Source: Actinomycetota bacterium
Lineage (GTDB): Bacteria; Actinomycetota; Actinomycetes; JACCUZ01
Reading direction: 5' to 3'
NCBI GenBank assembly: GCA_030841035.1
Contig: JAVEDI010000104.1
Span: 73,445 to 110,956, forward strand
DNA length: 37,512 nucleotides
In this document: positions 1 through 7,654 of the stretch, piece by piece
Numbering within the stretch: position 1 is the first letter of the stretch
Layout: the number at the start of each line of letters is the position of its first letter
Made by a program: the position numbers and the translations under genes
The notes under the pieces: generated by a model
What the model was told of the DNA's origin: nothing
The model's input: only the letters and a program-made list of their open reading frames with translations
The model's database searches: none

Positions 1-480
1 CAGGTCTTCTCTATCGGGGGGAACGCGGAGGCGGCCCGGTACTCAGGGGTCCGCACGGAGCGGATCCGGTTCGTACTGTTCGTGATCTCGGGTTGCGTCG
101 CCGCGCTGGCCGGCCTGATGCTCACGGCCCGGCTCAACACGGCGAGCCCGGACAACGGCACGACGCTGGTCCTCACCGTGCTTGCCGCGGTGCTGCTCGG
201 TGGGGTCAGCGTCTTCGGCGGCAAGGGAACGCTGGCGGGCGTCGTGCTGGCCATCGTGCTGCTCGCCGCGGTGCAGAACTCGCTGAGCCTCCGTGACGTC
301 AACAGCAACACCCAGCAGATCGCGATCGGCGGTCTGCTGATCTTCTCGGTCCTCGCGACCGATGGCTTCTCCCGGCTGCGCGCTTGGCTGCAGGACCGGG
401 CCGAAACGGGGCGGCGCACCGGCGCCAGCGCCGGTATGCCGGGCACGCGTGAACCGGTCACCACCGAGACCGCGGGTTAG
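1..480 (+). CDS. Sugar ABC transporter permease, C-terminal part
   Basis: This reading frame is open from the first base of the window, so the gene starts upstream and only its last 159 residues are seen. The beginning (SIGGNAEAARYSGVRTERIR) matches the conserved cytoplasmic loop of BPD_transp_2 permeases (RbsC, RhaP/Q, LsrC/D), which form the membrane channel of ribose/rhamnose-type sugar importers. Several hydrophobic segments follow, and a glycine-rich GGVSVFGGKGTLAGVVLA stretch is typical of the family. A polar Arg/Thr-rich tail of about 30 residues closes the protein. The gene for a binding lipoprotein follows 64 bases later on the same strand, so the two very likely belong to one transporter operon. 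The substrate cannot be told from this fragment. Confidence 0.88.
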   Translation, partial: QVFSIGGNAEAARYSGVRTERIRFVLFVISGCVAALAGLMLTARLNTASPDNGTTLVLTVLAAVLLGGVSVFGGKGTLAGVVLAIVLLAAVQNSLSLRDVNSNTQQIAIGGLLIFSVLATDGFSRLRAWLQDRAETGRRTGASAGMPGTREPVTTETAG

Positions 481-544
481 GGGGCGCTATCAGTGCCCTG
501 GTGTTTCCACATGGTTCGTCCCCTACAAGACTCATAGGAGCATC

Positions 545-1582
545 GTGAGAAAGTCTGTTCTCGCCGGCGCCGCCGTCCTGATGGCGCTCACCGCCTGCGC
601 ACCGAGCGACAGCGACACGGCCGCAGGGTCGCCGACCGACAAGGCGACCAACAACGCCTGCGGGTCGAACGCAAAGATCGTCTCGATGCCCAAGGCGGCG
701 TCGTTCCCCTACTACGACGCAGCCAACGTCGGTGCCGAGAAAGCCGCCAAGGAACTCGGCGGCAGCTTCTCCGAGGTAGCACCGGCGACCATCGACGCGG
801 CGGCCCAGGCCGCGCTGATCGACACCCAGGCGCGCAAGCCCGACGTATGTGCCCTGATGATCTCGGCGAATGACCGCGACGCTCTCAACCCCGCTGTGAA
901 GCGGGCCCGCGCGGCCGGCAAGACGGTCATCACCTGGGACTCCGACATCAGCGAGGGAACCCAGCTCTACATCTCGCAGGCGAGCAACGAGGCCATCGGC
1001 ACGGAGCTGGTGCAGAGCCTGGCCGAGCAGATCGGTCACAAGGGAAAGATCGCCTTCCTCGTCGGCTCCCCGACGCAGGCCAACCAGAACATCTGGCTGG
1101 ACGTCATGAAGAAGGAGCTCGCCAAGCCCGAGAACAAGGACATCACCGTCGTCAAGACGGTGTACGGAGAGGGCCAGGACCAGAAGGCCACCCAGGAGAT
1201 CCAGAGCCTGCTGCAGCAGTACCCGGACATCGCCGGCATGATCGCACCGGACGCGGCGAACATGCCCGTGGCGGCGCGCATCCTCAAGGCCAAGAAGCTG
1301 GGCGGCAAGGTCGCTCTGACCGGGCTGGCGCTGCCCAGCCAGATGAAGAACTACGTCAAGGACGGCACGCTCAAGTCCTTCGCGCTGTGGGACGTGGAGA
1401 AGCTCGGGTACCTGTCCTACTACGCGGCGCACGGCCTGGCCACCGGCAAGATCAAGGGTGAGCCCGGCGAGAAGTTCACGGCGGGCGAGGCAGGCGAGTT
1501 CACGATCACCGACGACCACCAGGTCGAGCTGGGCCCGCTGCTGTTCTTCACCAAGGACAACGTGGACAACTACAGCTACTGA
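545..1582 (+). CDS. Sugar-binding lipoprotein of ABC transporter (RbsB/RhaS-like)
   Basis: A 345-residue type 1 periplasmic-binding-fold protein that would capture a sugar outside the membrane and deliver it to the permease encoded just upstream. The GTG start at 545 is preceded by AGGAG at 536-540. A longer open frame upstream has no signal peptide and is rejected. The N-terminus has a lipoprotein signal (MRKSVLAGAAVLMALTAC) with Cys18 as the predicted lipid-modified residue. The body has the family pattern: an early beta strand (KIVSMPKAASFPYYDAANVG), a middle ITWDSDI strand, and a late MIAPDAANMPVAARIL stretch. Overall it is closest in character to the rhamnose/autoinducer-2 branch. The exact ligand (rhamnose, ribose or another sugar) is not decided by the sequence. 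Confidence 0.87.
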   Translation: MRKSVLAGAAVLMALTACAPSDSDTAAGSPTDKATNNACGSNAKIVSMPKAASFPYYDAANVGAEKAAKELGGSFSEVAPATIDAAAQAALIDTQARKPDVCALMISANDRDALNPAVKRARAAGKTVITWDSDISEGTQLYISQASNEAIGTELVQSLAEQIGHKGKIAFLVGSPTQANQNIWLDVMKKELAKPENKDITVVKTVYGEGQDQKATQEIQSLLQQYPDIAGMIAPDAANMPVAARILKAKKLGGKVALTGLALPSQMKNYVKDGTLKSFALWDVEKLGYLSYYAAHGLATGKIKGEPGEKFTAGEAGEFTITDDHQVELGPLLFFTKDNVDNYSY

Positions 1583-1591
1583 GCATCGCAG

Positions 1592-1637
1592 GTACGTCGG
1601 CCCGGGTTCCGCCAGCGAGCGGCCCGGGCCGACGTAC
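1592..1637 (+). terminator. Perfect 15-bp inverted repeat, intrinsic-type terminator
   Basis: The arms gtacgtcggcccggg (1592-1606) and cccgggccgacgtac (1623-1637) are exactly complementary around a 16-base loop, starting 10 bases after the binding-protein stop codon. There is no T-tract, which is usual for high-GC actinobacterial terminators. Confidence 0.7.
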
Positions 1638-1777
1638 GTGCCGGGCCGAGGTGACGACGCCACAGCGCCGCCCTGGCCGTGATCATGGTCGTACGACCAA
1701 GGTCCTATGGTGGCCAGACGCCGAGGTGCCGCACTGTTCGTACGATCCGTGCAATCCTGCGCGGGCCTACCTACCCG

Positions 1778-4276
1778 ATGGAGCCGGACGTGCTGCGACT
1801 GTGGCCAGTGAGCGTGACCAAGCGTCAGGTACAGCAGCGGCTCACCTGGCGCGCAGCCCGCGTCGGTGTCCCCGTCGCCATAGTCCTCAGCCTGGCCGTC
1901 GCAGATCCCGCTCTGGGTGCCGTCTCGGTCTCCGTGGCCAGCGTCAACGGCTCGAACCTGCGCCTGGAAGGCACGGCGACGGCCAGCCGCGACATCACGG
2001 TCGACGGGGTGGTCCGCGGGCGCAGCGACACCGGCGGCAAGTTCAAGATCGCGGTCGCCTCCTATACGCCACCGGCCGACTGCACCGTCGACGTCAACGA
2101 CGGCTCGGCCACGGCCCGGGTCGCCACGCTGTCCGGATGCACCGTGCGCACCACCCCTCCGCCGCCGTCCGGCCCGGCGGCGCCGGCACCGTCGGGACCG
2201 GCCAACGGAGCCAGCGTGACCTCCCCCGTGACCCTGTCGTGGTCGCAGGTGCTCGACCCGTCCTCGCTGAACGGTGGCTACAACTGGGAGATCAGCGCCT
2301 CCTCGACCTTCAGCCCGCTGGTGACCCGTAGCTCCACGGCCCCCTCCGTGACGCAGCAGCAGGTCGGTGGGCTGGCCCCCGGCACGTACTTCTGGCGGGT
2401 ACAGGCGGTGAACGCGGCGATGGAGATCAGCGCCTGGTCACCGGTGCGCAGCTTCGTCGTCACGGGGGCGGGCGCGGGTGCCATCGGTGCTCCGGTGCTC
2501 GACGTGCTGCCGTTCGGCACGGCCTACCACCCGTGGGAGAGCTTCCCGTTCACGTGGAGCGCGGTGCCGGGCGCCGCGAGCTACGTTGTCGAGGCCGACA
2601 AGGACGCGCGGTTCCCCGCTCCGGTGGCCATCCGCTTCGACAACATCCGCGACACCCGCTACGGGCTGACCCTGCACCAGGACCTGATCGGCTCCTGGAA
2701 CCTGCGCGTCTACGCCGTCGACGCGAACGGTGTCGCGGGCCCGGTCTCCAACGTTCGGCCCTTCACCATCTCCTACACCGCGCCGGTCGGCCCGGCTCCC
2801 ACCCTCGTCTCCCCCGCCAACGGAGCGAGCCAGGCGTTGCCGATCATGCTCGACTGGAACGACGTGGCCAACCCGCAGCCCTCGGGGTACGACGCCCAGG
2901 TGTCCTCCGACCCTTCGTTCACCAACATCGAGACGCAGATCACCGGGCAGACCGGCTCCCAGTACGAGCTGCTCTCCCTGCCCCCGGGGACGCACTACTG
3001 GCGGGTTCTGCACAACCAGGGCCTGGCCTCGGCGACGACCAACGCCACGACGGCGTGGTCGGAGGTGCGCTCGTTCACCATCCCGTCCACGCCCGCGGCG
3101 ATGTCCTCGCTGTGGCTGGGCGGCCCGCCGTGCTCGAACCCGTGTCCGGGTACCGAGTCGCTGTTCAGCGGCCAGGAGATCGTCGTCTCGGTCCAGCTGA
3201 CCGCACCGGCACCCGCGGGCGGTGCCGAGGTGATCATCACGACGAGCGACAAGGCCGCGAGCGGCACGCACCCGGCCTCGGTCACCGTCCCTGCGGGAGT
3301 CGCCTTCGCACAGTTCAGGTTGATCGCCGGCCAGGTGAGCGAGCGCACCCCGGTCACCCTCACGGGGACGCTCGGGTCGTCCTCGGCCAGCGCGGTCTTC
3401 GCGGTGGATCCGCCGTCCCTGAAGTCCCTGTCGCTGCCTTCGAAGACCGTCACGGGCGGCAGCCCGGCAGATGCACTCCTCTCGCTGAACGGTCTCGCGC
3501 CGCCAGCCGGCGCCACGGTGACGATGAGCAGCAGCAGCCCGCTGGCCGTCGTACCGGCGACCGCTACCGTGCCGGCCGGCCTGCCCACCCACTTCGTGAC
3601 GATCGACACCAGCCCGGTCGATGCGCCCACGCCCGTCACGATCACCGCCACCTGGAAGGGCGTGACGTTCAGCGCGCAGCTGACCCTGACCCCGGGGGTG
3701 CCGCCGGAGACGTTCACGCTCGACCCGGTCACCGTGACCGGCGGGCAGAGCTCCTCGGGACGCGTGTCCATCGCGGCGCTGCAGGACGTGGACACCAGGT
3801 TCAACCTGACCAGCAGCAACCCCGCTGTGGCCCGCGTGCCGGCGACGGTGACCATCCCCGCCGGATCTCCACACGCCGCGATCCTGGTCCAGACGGGATT
3901 CCCGTCGACAGCCACGACCGTCACGCTGACCGTCTCGGGAGGAGGTGTCACGAAAACCACGACCCTGACGGTGCAGCCGTTCCCGACGGCTCCACTGCCG
4001 GCACCGACGCTGCTGACGCCTGCGAACGGCACCCGGTTCACCCCGACACAGTCGGTGGCGTTCGACTGGAACGACGTCGGGAGCGCCGCCACCTACACGC
4101 TTCAGGTCAGCTCCTCCAGCACCTTCTCCTCCCTCGTCCTGGAACGCACCGTGAGCGCCTCGCAGGTCGCGGCCACGTTCCCTGCCACGGGTGACCGGTT
4201 CTGGCGCGTGCGGGCCAACGATGCGGGCGCGAACCCGGGCGCCTGGTCAGCGGTGCGCTCCTTCCGGGTGAAGTGA
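1778..4276 (+). CDS. Large secreted protein with FN3-like and Ig-like repeats
   Basis: An 832-residue exported protein with no visible catalytic domain. I chose ATG 1778. GTG 1808 and GTG 1814 are also possible, and none has a strong ribosome site. A signal peptide follows (VGVPVAIVLSLAVADPALGA). Next come a roughly 70-residue beta domain, a Pro-rich linker, and three FN3-like modules marked by PANGAS...LSW/LDW...WRV...WSxVRSF. Three tandem Ig-like repeats follow, each with VTGG...SSSP...VPA-type strands (for example SSNPAVARVPATVTIPAG), and a last FN3-like module ends exactly at the C-terminus. There is no LPXTG motif or late membrane segment, so it is probably released or held non-covalently. 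The likely role is adhesion or binding to a surface or polysaccharide; this is inference. Its last 30 bases overlap the convergent ArsC-like gene. Confidence 0.8.
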   Translation: MEPDVLRLWPVSVTKRQVQQRLTWRAARVGVPVAIVLSLAVADPALGAVSVSVASVNGSNLRLEGTATASRDITVDGVVRGRSDTGGKFKIAVASYTPPADCTVDVNDGSATARVATLSGCTVRTTPPPPSGPAAPAPSGPANGASVTSPVTLSWSQVLDPSSLNGGYNWEISASSTFSPLVTRSSTAPSVTQQQVGGLAPGTYFWRVQAVNAAMEISAWSPVRSFVVTGAGAGAIGAPVLDVLPFGTAYHPWESFPFTWSAVPGAASYVVEADKDARFPAPVAIRFDNIRDTRYGLTLHQDLIGSWNLRVYAVDANGVAGPVSNVRPFTISYTAPVGPAPTLVSPANGASQALPIMLDWNDVANPQPSGYDAQVSSDPSFTNIETQITGQTGSQYELLSLPPGTHYWRVLHNQGLASATTNATTAWSEVRSFTIPSTPAAMSSLWLGGPPCSNPCPGTESLFSGQEIVVSVQLTAPAPAGGAEVIITTSDKAASGTHPASVTVPAGVAFAQFRLIAGQVSERTPVTLTGTLGSSSASAVFAVDPPSLKSLSLPSKTVTGGSPADALLSLNGLAPPAGATVTMSSSSPLAVVPATATVPAGLPTHFVTIDTSPVDAPTPVTITATWKGVTFSAQLTLTPGVPPETFTLDPVTVTGGQSSSGRVSIAALQDVDTRFNLTSSNPAVARVPATVTIPAGSPHAAILVQTGFPSTATTVTLTVSGGGVTKTTTLTVQPFPTAPLPAPTLLTPANGTRFTPTQSVAFDWNDVGSAATYTLQVSSSSTFSSLVLERTVSASQVAATFPATGDRFWRVRANDAGANPGAWSAVRSFRVK

Positions 4277-4654
4277 GCCCGGCTGCAGCAGGGACAGCAG
4301 CAGCTCGGGGGGGCGCGCCACGACGGCCCGGTCGGCGTGGATCACGATGGGGCGCTCGATGAGCTCGGGATAGGCCGCCATCGCGTCGACAAGCTCGTCC
4401 GCGCAGGCGTCGGCCAGGCCCAGTTGCTCGTAGCGGGCCTCACCGGTCCGCATCATGTCTCGGGGATCGCTCGTCCCGAGCAGTGCCAGCACGCGCAGGA
4501 TCTCCGCCCGGGGCGGCGGGTCTTCGAGGTAGAAGACCCGCCGCGCCGGCACGCCGTACGCCGCGAGCAGCCTGTCGGCACCTTGGCACTTGGAGCATCG
4601 CGGGTTGTACCAGACGACTACTGCCCGGTCATCCACGGAATCTGGTGAGTCCAC
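4247..4654 (-). CDS. ArsC-family (glutaredoxin-type arsenate reductase) protein
   Basis: A 135-residue thioredoxin-fold protein. Near the N-terminus it has VVWYNPRCSKCQGADRLL, matching the ArsC/Spx/YffB family active site with its NP-x-C start. The second cysteine makes a CxxC pair (CSKC), as in many actinobacterial members. Later family landmarks are LEDPPPRAEILRVLALLG and PELIERPIVIHADRAVVARP, the conserved loop around the second active-site region. The GTG start at 4654 has no clear ribosome site. Arsenate reduction is the name given to the family, but there are no ars genes nearby (no arsB/acr3 or arsR), so a general redox role is equally possible. The gene converges on the large secreted protein and overlaps it by 30 bases. 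Confidence 0.8.
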   Translation of the reverse strand: MDSPDSVDDRAVVVWYNPRCSKCQGADRLLAAYGVPARRVFYLEDPPPRAEILRVLALLGTSDPRDMMRTGEARYEQLGLADACADELVDAMAAYPELIERPIVIHADRAVVARPPELLLSLLQPGSLHPEGAHR

Positions 4655-4689
4655 GGCGACACCGTACTGGGCACTGTGTCGGGGTCGGA

Positions 4690-6645
4690 TCAGCGCTTGA
4701 AGTGACTTTGGTGCTGCGGGGACTGCCGCCCGGACGGCACGTTGCGCGCCACCGTGAAGATGTCCTCGTCATGCCCGACGGCATTGACGGGGTCCGGGTT
4801 GGCGTTGCGGGTGTCCGACCAGATCGGGTGAGCGGTGTCGCCGACCACCACGAGGCCGCTGTAGTCGCCATTGAAGCCGGTCTGGATGCCGTCCGGCGCA
4901 ACGAACGGCGCTGCCACCGGGACGAACCGGAAGGGTGCGGTCAGGCCCCGACCACCGGCCAGGACGTAGTCGGAGAGGCTGTCCTGCACCCCGTTGCCGG
5001 CTACCGGCGCGAATCCGCCGGCGGGCGTGCTGTTCTCGCCCGGCACGCGCTCACTGCGGAAGTAGCTGACCGCGACCTTGTCGTCCCGAGCGGGGTCCAC
5101 CGCCGAGAAGTAGTGATCCAGCCCGGTGTCCGGATTCACCTGGACGGCGGGAGACCAGGTCAGGCCGCCGTCGGTGGTCCGCGCCAGCTGGATGTCGAAC
5201 TCGCCGTTGCGGTAGTCCTGCCAGGTGATGTACGCCGTCGACCCGTCGGCGGCGGTCGTCTGCGCCCTCGGGAAGTCGTTGGTACGGATGAACGGCCCGG
5301 GGATGCACTCCTCGGGACCGCGTCCGAAGTCGCACAACGGCTCGCCGGTCACGATGTCGTCCCCGGCCTTGGTCGGCGGCGCGCAGTTGAGGTGCGCCGT
5401 GCCGGCCGCGGAGTCACCGGTCGGGGAGCAGCGAACCGCGAGCTGCTGGGCGTTGGGGTTGCCGGCAGGTGTGTTGCCGTTGTTGAACGGGACGAGCAGG
5501 TCGCCGTTGGCCAGCGTCACGGGGTCCGAACCCTGGTCGAAGTTGCACGCGTCGACCGGAGCGCTGGGGTCCAGCGCGTTGCCGAACGAGCACAACGGCG
5601 AACGCCCGCTGATCTGCTCAGGCGTGGAGAAGTGGAAGCCCCCGTCGGTCGACATCGCACCGAAGATCGGGCTCTGGCAGAAGCCGGGGACATCCGCCGT
5701 CCCCCCGGCGCAGGTCGGGTCGAAGCGGAAGACCGTCCAGGTGACATACACGTTGTCGCGGTTCGGGCTGCGCCGGTTGGTGTCTGCGGTGATGAAGTTC
5801 TTGTCGTGGAACACCAACGGGCTGTTGTCCTCGACGACCATGAAGCGCCGGTCAGCAGGGCTGATGTTGTAGAAGTAGGCGCCCTGGGCGCCGGCTGGCG
5901 ACGCCGTCACGAACAGAGCGCTCGCGTTGCTGGCGACGTCGAAGAGGACACAGCTGAAGTAGCCGCGTCCACGGCTGTCGAAGGCGACTGCCGGGTCGCT
6001 GGCCGCGTCGTAGGTGTGGTCGGTGCCCTCACCGCCCATGATGGAGTGGCTGTTGGGGTCGCCGGGGACCGGTCCGAACTCGGAGGCAGGGTCGTTCTGC
6101 TTCTGCCGGAACGGCGGCAGCAGGTCGCCCCAGTGGCGCCCGCTGTCGGTGGAGAAGTCGATCCCGCACTGGTTGTACCCGACCCGGCTGTCGTTCTGTC
6201 CCGCCAGCAGGTTGCGCTGGTCGGCGGGGTTGGCGGTGATCTCCTCTTCGGCCTGCCGCCGGAACGTGCAGTCCTGGTTGACGCGTACCGCGCCGTCGGT
6301 GTTCCGCTGGCGACACCCCAGCGTGCCTGCATCGATGCGCACGTTCTGCTGCGGGCTCGCGACGTTCTCGCCGTCCGCCTCCTCCAGTCGATCGTCGGCC
6401 GCGCTGACGCCCGCCGCGTCCGCCTCGGCAGCCGCTTTCAGCAGGCCGCTGGAGACGAACGGGAGCCGCTTGTGGCCCACCACCTGACCGTTTCGAACCA
6501 CCGGCAGCGTGGGCGGCTTGATGCGCCCGGCCACGATGCTGTGCAACGTGCGCGGTTGAGTCCCGCTCGCCGTTCCCCACAGTCCGAGGACGCTGAACAG
6601 CATCACGAGGGACACGGCGGTCCCCGCGGCAAAGATTCTTCTCAC
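4690..6645 (-). CDS. Secreted Asp-box (sialidase-like beta-propeller) protein
   Basis: A 651-residue exported protein with a signal peptide at residues 1-28 (GTAVSLVMLFSVLGLWGTAS). The GTG start at 6645 has a good GGAGGG site four bases upstream. At least three Asp-box motifs are visible: STDSGRHW near residue 165, STDGGFHFS near 330 and TTDGGLTWS near 490. These mark blades of a sialidase/BNR-type beta-propeller. Repeated cysteines and an extracellular Asn-rich composition agree with secretion. Asp-boxes are structural, and no complete sialidase arginine triad could be assigned by eye, so glycoside hydrolase activity is only a possibility. It sits alone on the minus strand, upstream of the ArsC-like gene with a 35-base gap. 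Confidence 0.78.
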   Translation of the reverse strand: MRRIFAAGTAVSLVMLFSVLGLWGTASGTQPRTLHSIVAGRIKPPTLPVVRNGQVVGHKRLPFVSSGLLKAAAEADAAGVSAADDRLEEADGENVASPQQNVRIDAGTLGCRQRNTDGAVRVNQDCTFRRQAEEEITANPADQRNLLAGQNDSRVGYNQCGIDFSTDSGRHWGDLLPPFRQKQNDPASEFGPVPGDPNSHSIMGGEGTDHTYDAASDPAVAFDSRGRGYFSCVLFDVASNASALFVTASPAGAQGAYFYNISPADRRFMVVEDNSPLVFHDKNFITADTNRRSPNRDNVYVTWTVFRFDPTCAGGTADVPGFCQSPIFGAMSTDGGFHFSTPEQISGRSPLCSFGNALDPSAPVDACNFDQGSDPVTLANGDLLVPFNNGNTPAGNPNAQQLAVRCSPTGDSAAGTAHLNCAPPTKAGDDIVTGEPLCDFGRGPEECIPGPFIRTNDFPRAQTTAADGSTAYITWQDYRNGEFDIQLARTTDGGLTWSPAVQVNPDTGLDHYFSAVDPARDDKVAVSYFRSERVPGENSTPAGGFAPVAGNGVQDSLSDYVLAGGRGLTAPFRFVPVAAPFVAPDGIQTGFNGDYSGLVVVGDTAHPIWSDTRNANPDPVNAVGHDEDIFTVARNVPSGRQSPQHQSHFKR

Positions 6646-6940
6646 GATCCCTCCAGGGTGGACGCGTCTGACGGTGGCTACGGGCGACGGTTCGAGGCCG
6701 GGTCAGGCGCGGGAGGGGGGCGTGGGCGGCAGCAGCCTGGGCGCTGGGGCCAGCACCGGACCATCATGCCTCCGTGTGGGGAACCGGCACGGACCGGCGG
6801 CTGCCCCACGAATTGTCTAGTCCTGTTGCCGGCCCTGGGGAAGGGTCAACGTGGCGTCAATCGGCCGCTGGATCCGACAAAGCAGTCAAATCACCAGCAC
6901 CGACCACGGACGTGGACGAGCCCCAGCCGCAGGTCAGGCG
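6646..6940. other. Non-coding gap with one weak hairpin
   Basis: About 295 bases between the Asp-box gene and the Excalibur gene. It should hold the promoter of the former. A six-base-pair arm pair (gtgggg at 6776-6781, ccccac at 6804-6809) could form the terminator of the latter. No convincing gene was seen. Confidence 0.4.
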
Positions 6941-7234
6941 CTACTGCTCGCAGGCCACGCCGTCCTTGTCGCGGTCGCTGAAGGCGTTCAGCCGATAGGT
7001 CCTGGTCGACACGTAGGGCGCGTAACGCGCGACCCCGCTCCTACGGCGGTCGTGCGCGCCGACCATGCGTACGCCGCCCCGGTAGGCGTACACGGCGTGC
7101 ATCGCGGTGCAGTTGGCGAACGTCCTGACCGGTGCGTACGTCGCCTGAGCTGGTCCCGCGGCGACGACGATGGCGCCGGCGAGAAGCGCCGGAGCGACGA
7201 GTGCTGCACTGGTCCGAGCGCGGTTGGTGTCCAT
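6941..7234 (-). CDS. Small secreted Excalibur-domain protein
   Basis: A 97-residue exported protein. ATG 7234 is preceded by a strong GGAGG site. The signal peptide covers roughly residues 1-32 and ends in PAQA. The mature part contains FANCTAMHAVY (the first half of the Excalibur domain) and closes with AFSDRDKDGVACEQ, the DxDxDGxxCE calcium-binding signature, ending two residues after the motif Cys. The two cysteines of the domain are both present. Excalibur domains occur on extracellular proteins of Gram-positive bacteria, often with nucleases, but here the domain stands alone. Function unknown; cell-surface location and calcium binding are inferred from the family. Confidence 0.88.
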   Translation of the reverse strand: MDTNRARTSAALVAPALLAGAIVVAAGPAQATYAPVRTFANCTAMHAVYAYRGGVRMVGAHDRRRSGVARYAPYVSTRTYRLNAFSDRDKDGVACEQ

Positions 7235-7325
7235 GGGTCCCCCTCCGGTGGGAGACCACCGTGGCCCCCGCCGCGCACAGGTCTACCGGACGGACTGCCT
7301 TGATCACCGCAGAACGTGACAAGAC

Positions 7326-7339
7326 GGGCCGTTAGGCCC
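7326..7339 (-). terminator. Possible terminator of the catabolic operon
   Basis: A short hairpin, gggcc (7326-7330) and ggccc (7335-7339) around gtta, lies 25 bases beyond the stop codon of the last operon gene. With only five base pairs it is a weak candidate. Confidence 0.35.
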
Positions 7340-7363
7340 ACGGGGTGGCGCGCGGCGGGTCGG

Positions 7364-7654
7364 TCAGTCGCCGGCCTCGTGACCGATCGTCCGGCTGGCT
7401 CGGACGATCTCGCCGCTCCACGAGCAGCCGGCGCACCAGGTGGCGAACACGCGAGCGGCACCGACCCAGTACTCCACCACGAGCGCGTTCGCCTCGGTGA
7501 AGGGCACCCCGCACTCGGGGCAGTACTTCGGCCGGTCGAGGTAGTGAGCCTCGGCGTCGCGGGCGAACGTCGCGGTGGGTGGTGGCAGCAACGGTTGCAG
7601 GACAGGCAGGTCACCGGCCGTCGCGGCCGTGCGGCCCACCTCGTGCTCAGGCAC
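7364..7654 (-). CDS. Small CxxC (zinc-ribbon-like) protein of the catabolic operon
   Basis: A 96-residue protein, last gene of the leftward operon. The GTG start at 7654 overlaps the end of the Rieske oxygenase gene by eight bases, and a GGGAGGAG site lies about ten bases upstream. The frame continues further upstream, but that part is only a shadow of the Rieske gene. After a Pro-rich N-terminus the protein has CPECGVPFTEANALVV...WCAGCSWSGEI, two CxxC pairs about 25 residues apart, as in a zinc ribbon. An iron-sulfur or rubredoxin-like site is an alternative, but the typical rubredoxin spacing and glycine pattern are not clear. The tight coupling to the oxygenase suggests an accessory or regulatory subunit. 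I do not recognise a named family. Confidence 0.68.
   Translation of the reverse strand: MPEHEVGRTAATAGDLPVLQPLLPPPTATFARDAEAHYLDRPKYCPECGVPFTEANALVVEYWVGAARVFATWCAGCSWSGEIVRASRTIGHEAGD

Noticed and set aside
458-1663. 401-residue minus-strand open frame opposite the binding lipoprotein
   Set aside because: No recognisable domain; the plus strand encodes a clear ABC binding protein.
4483-6981. 832-residue plus-strand open frame opposite the Asp-box gene
   Set aside because: Its translation is Val/Arg/Gly-rich without domains, and the opposite strand has a signal peptide and Asp-box motifs. It is a GC-rich shadow.
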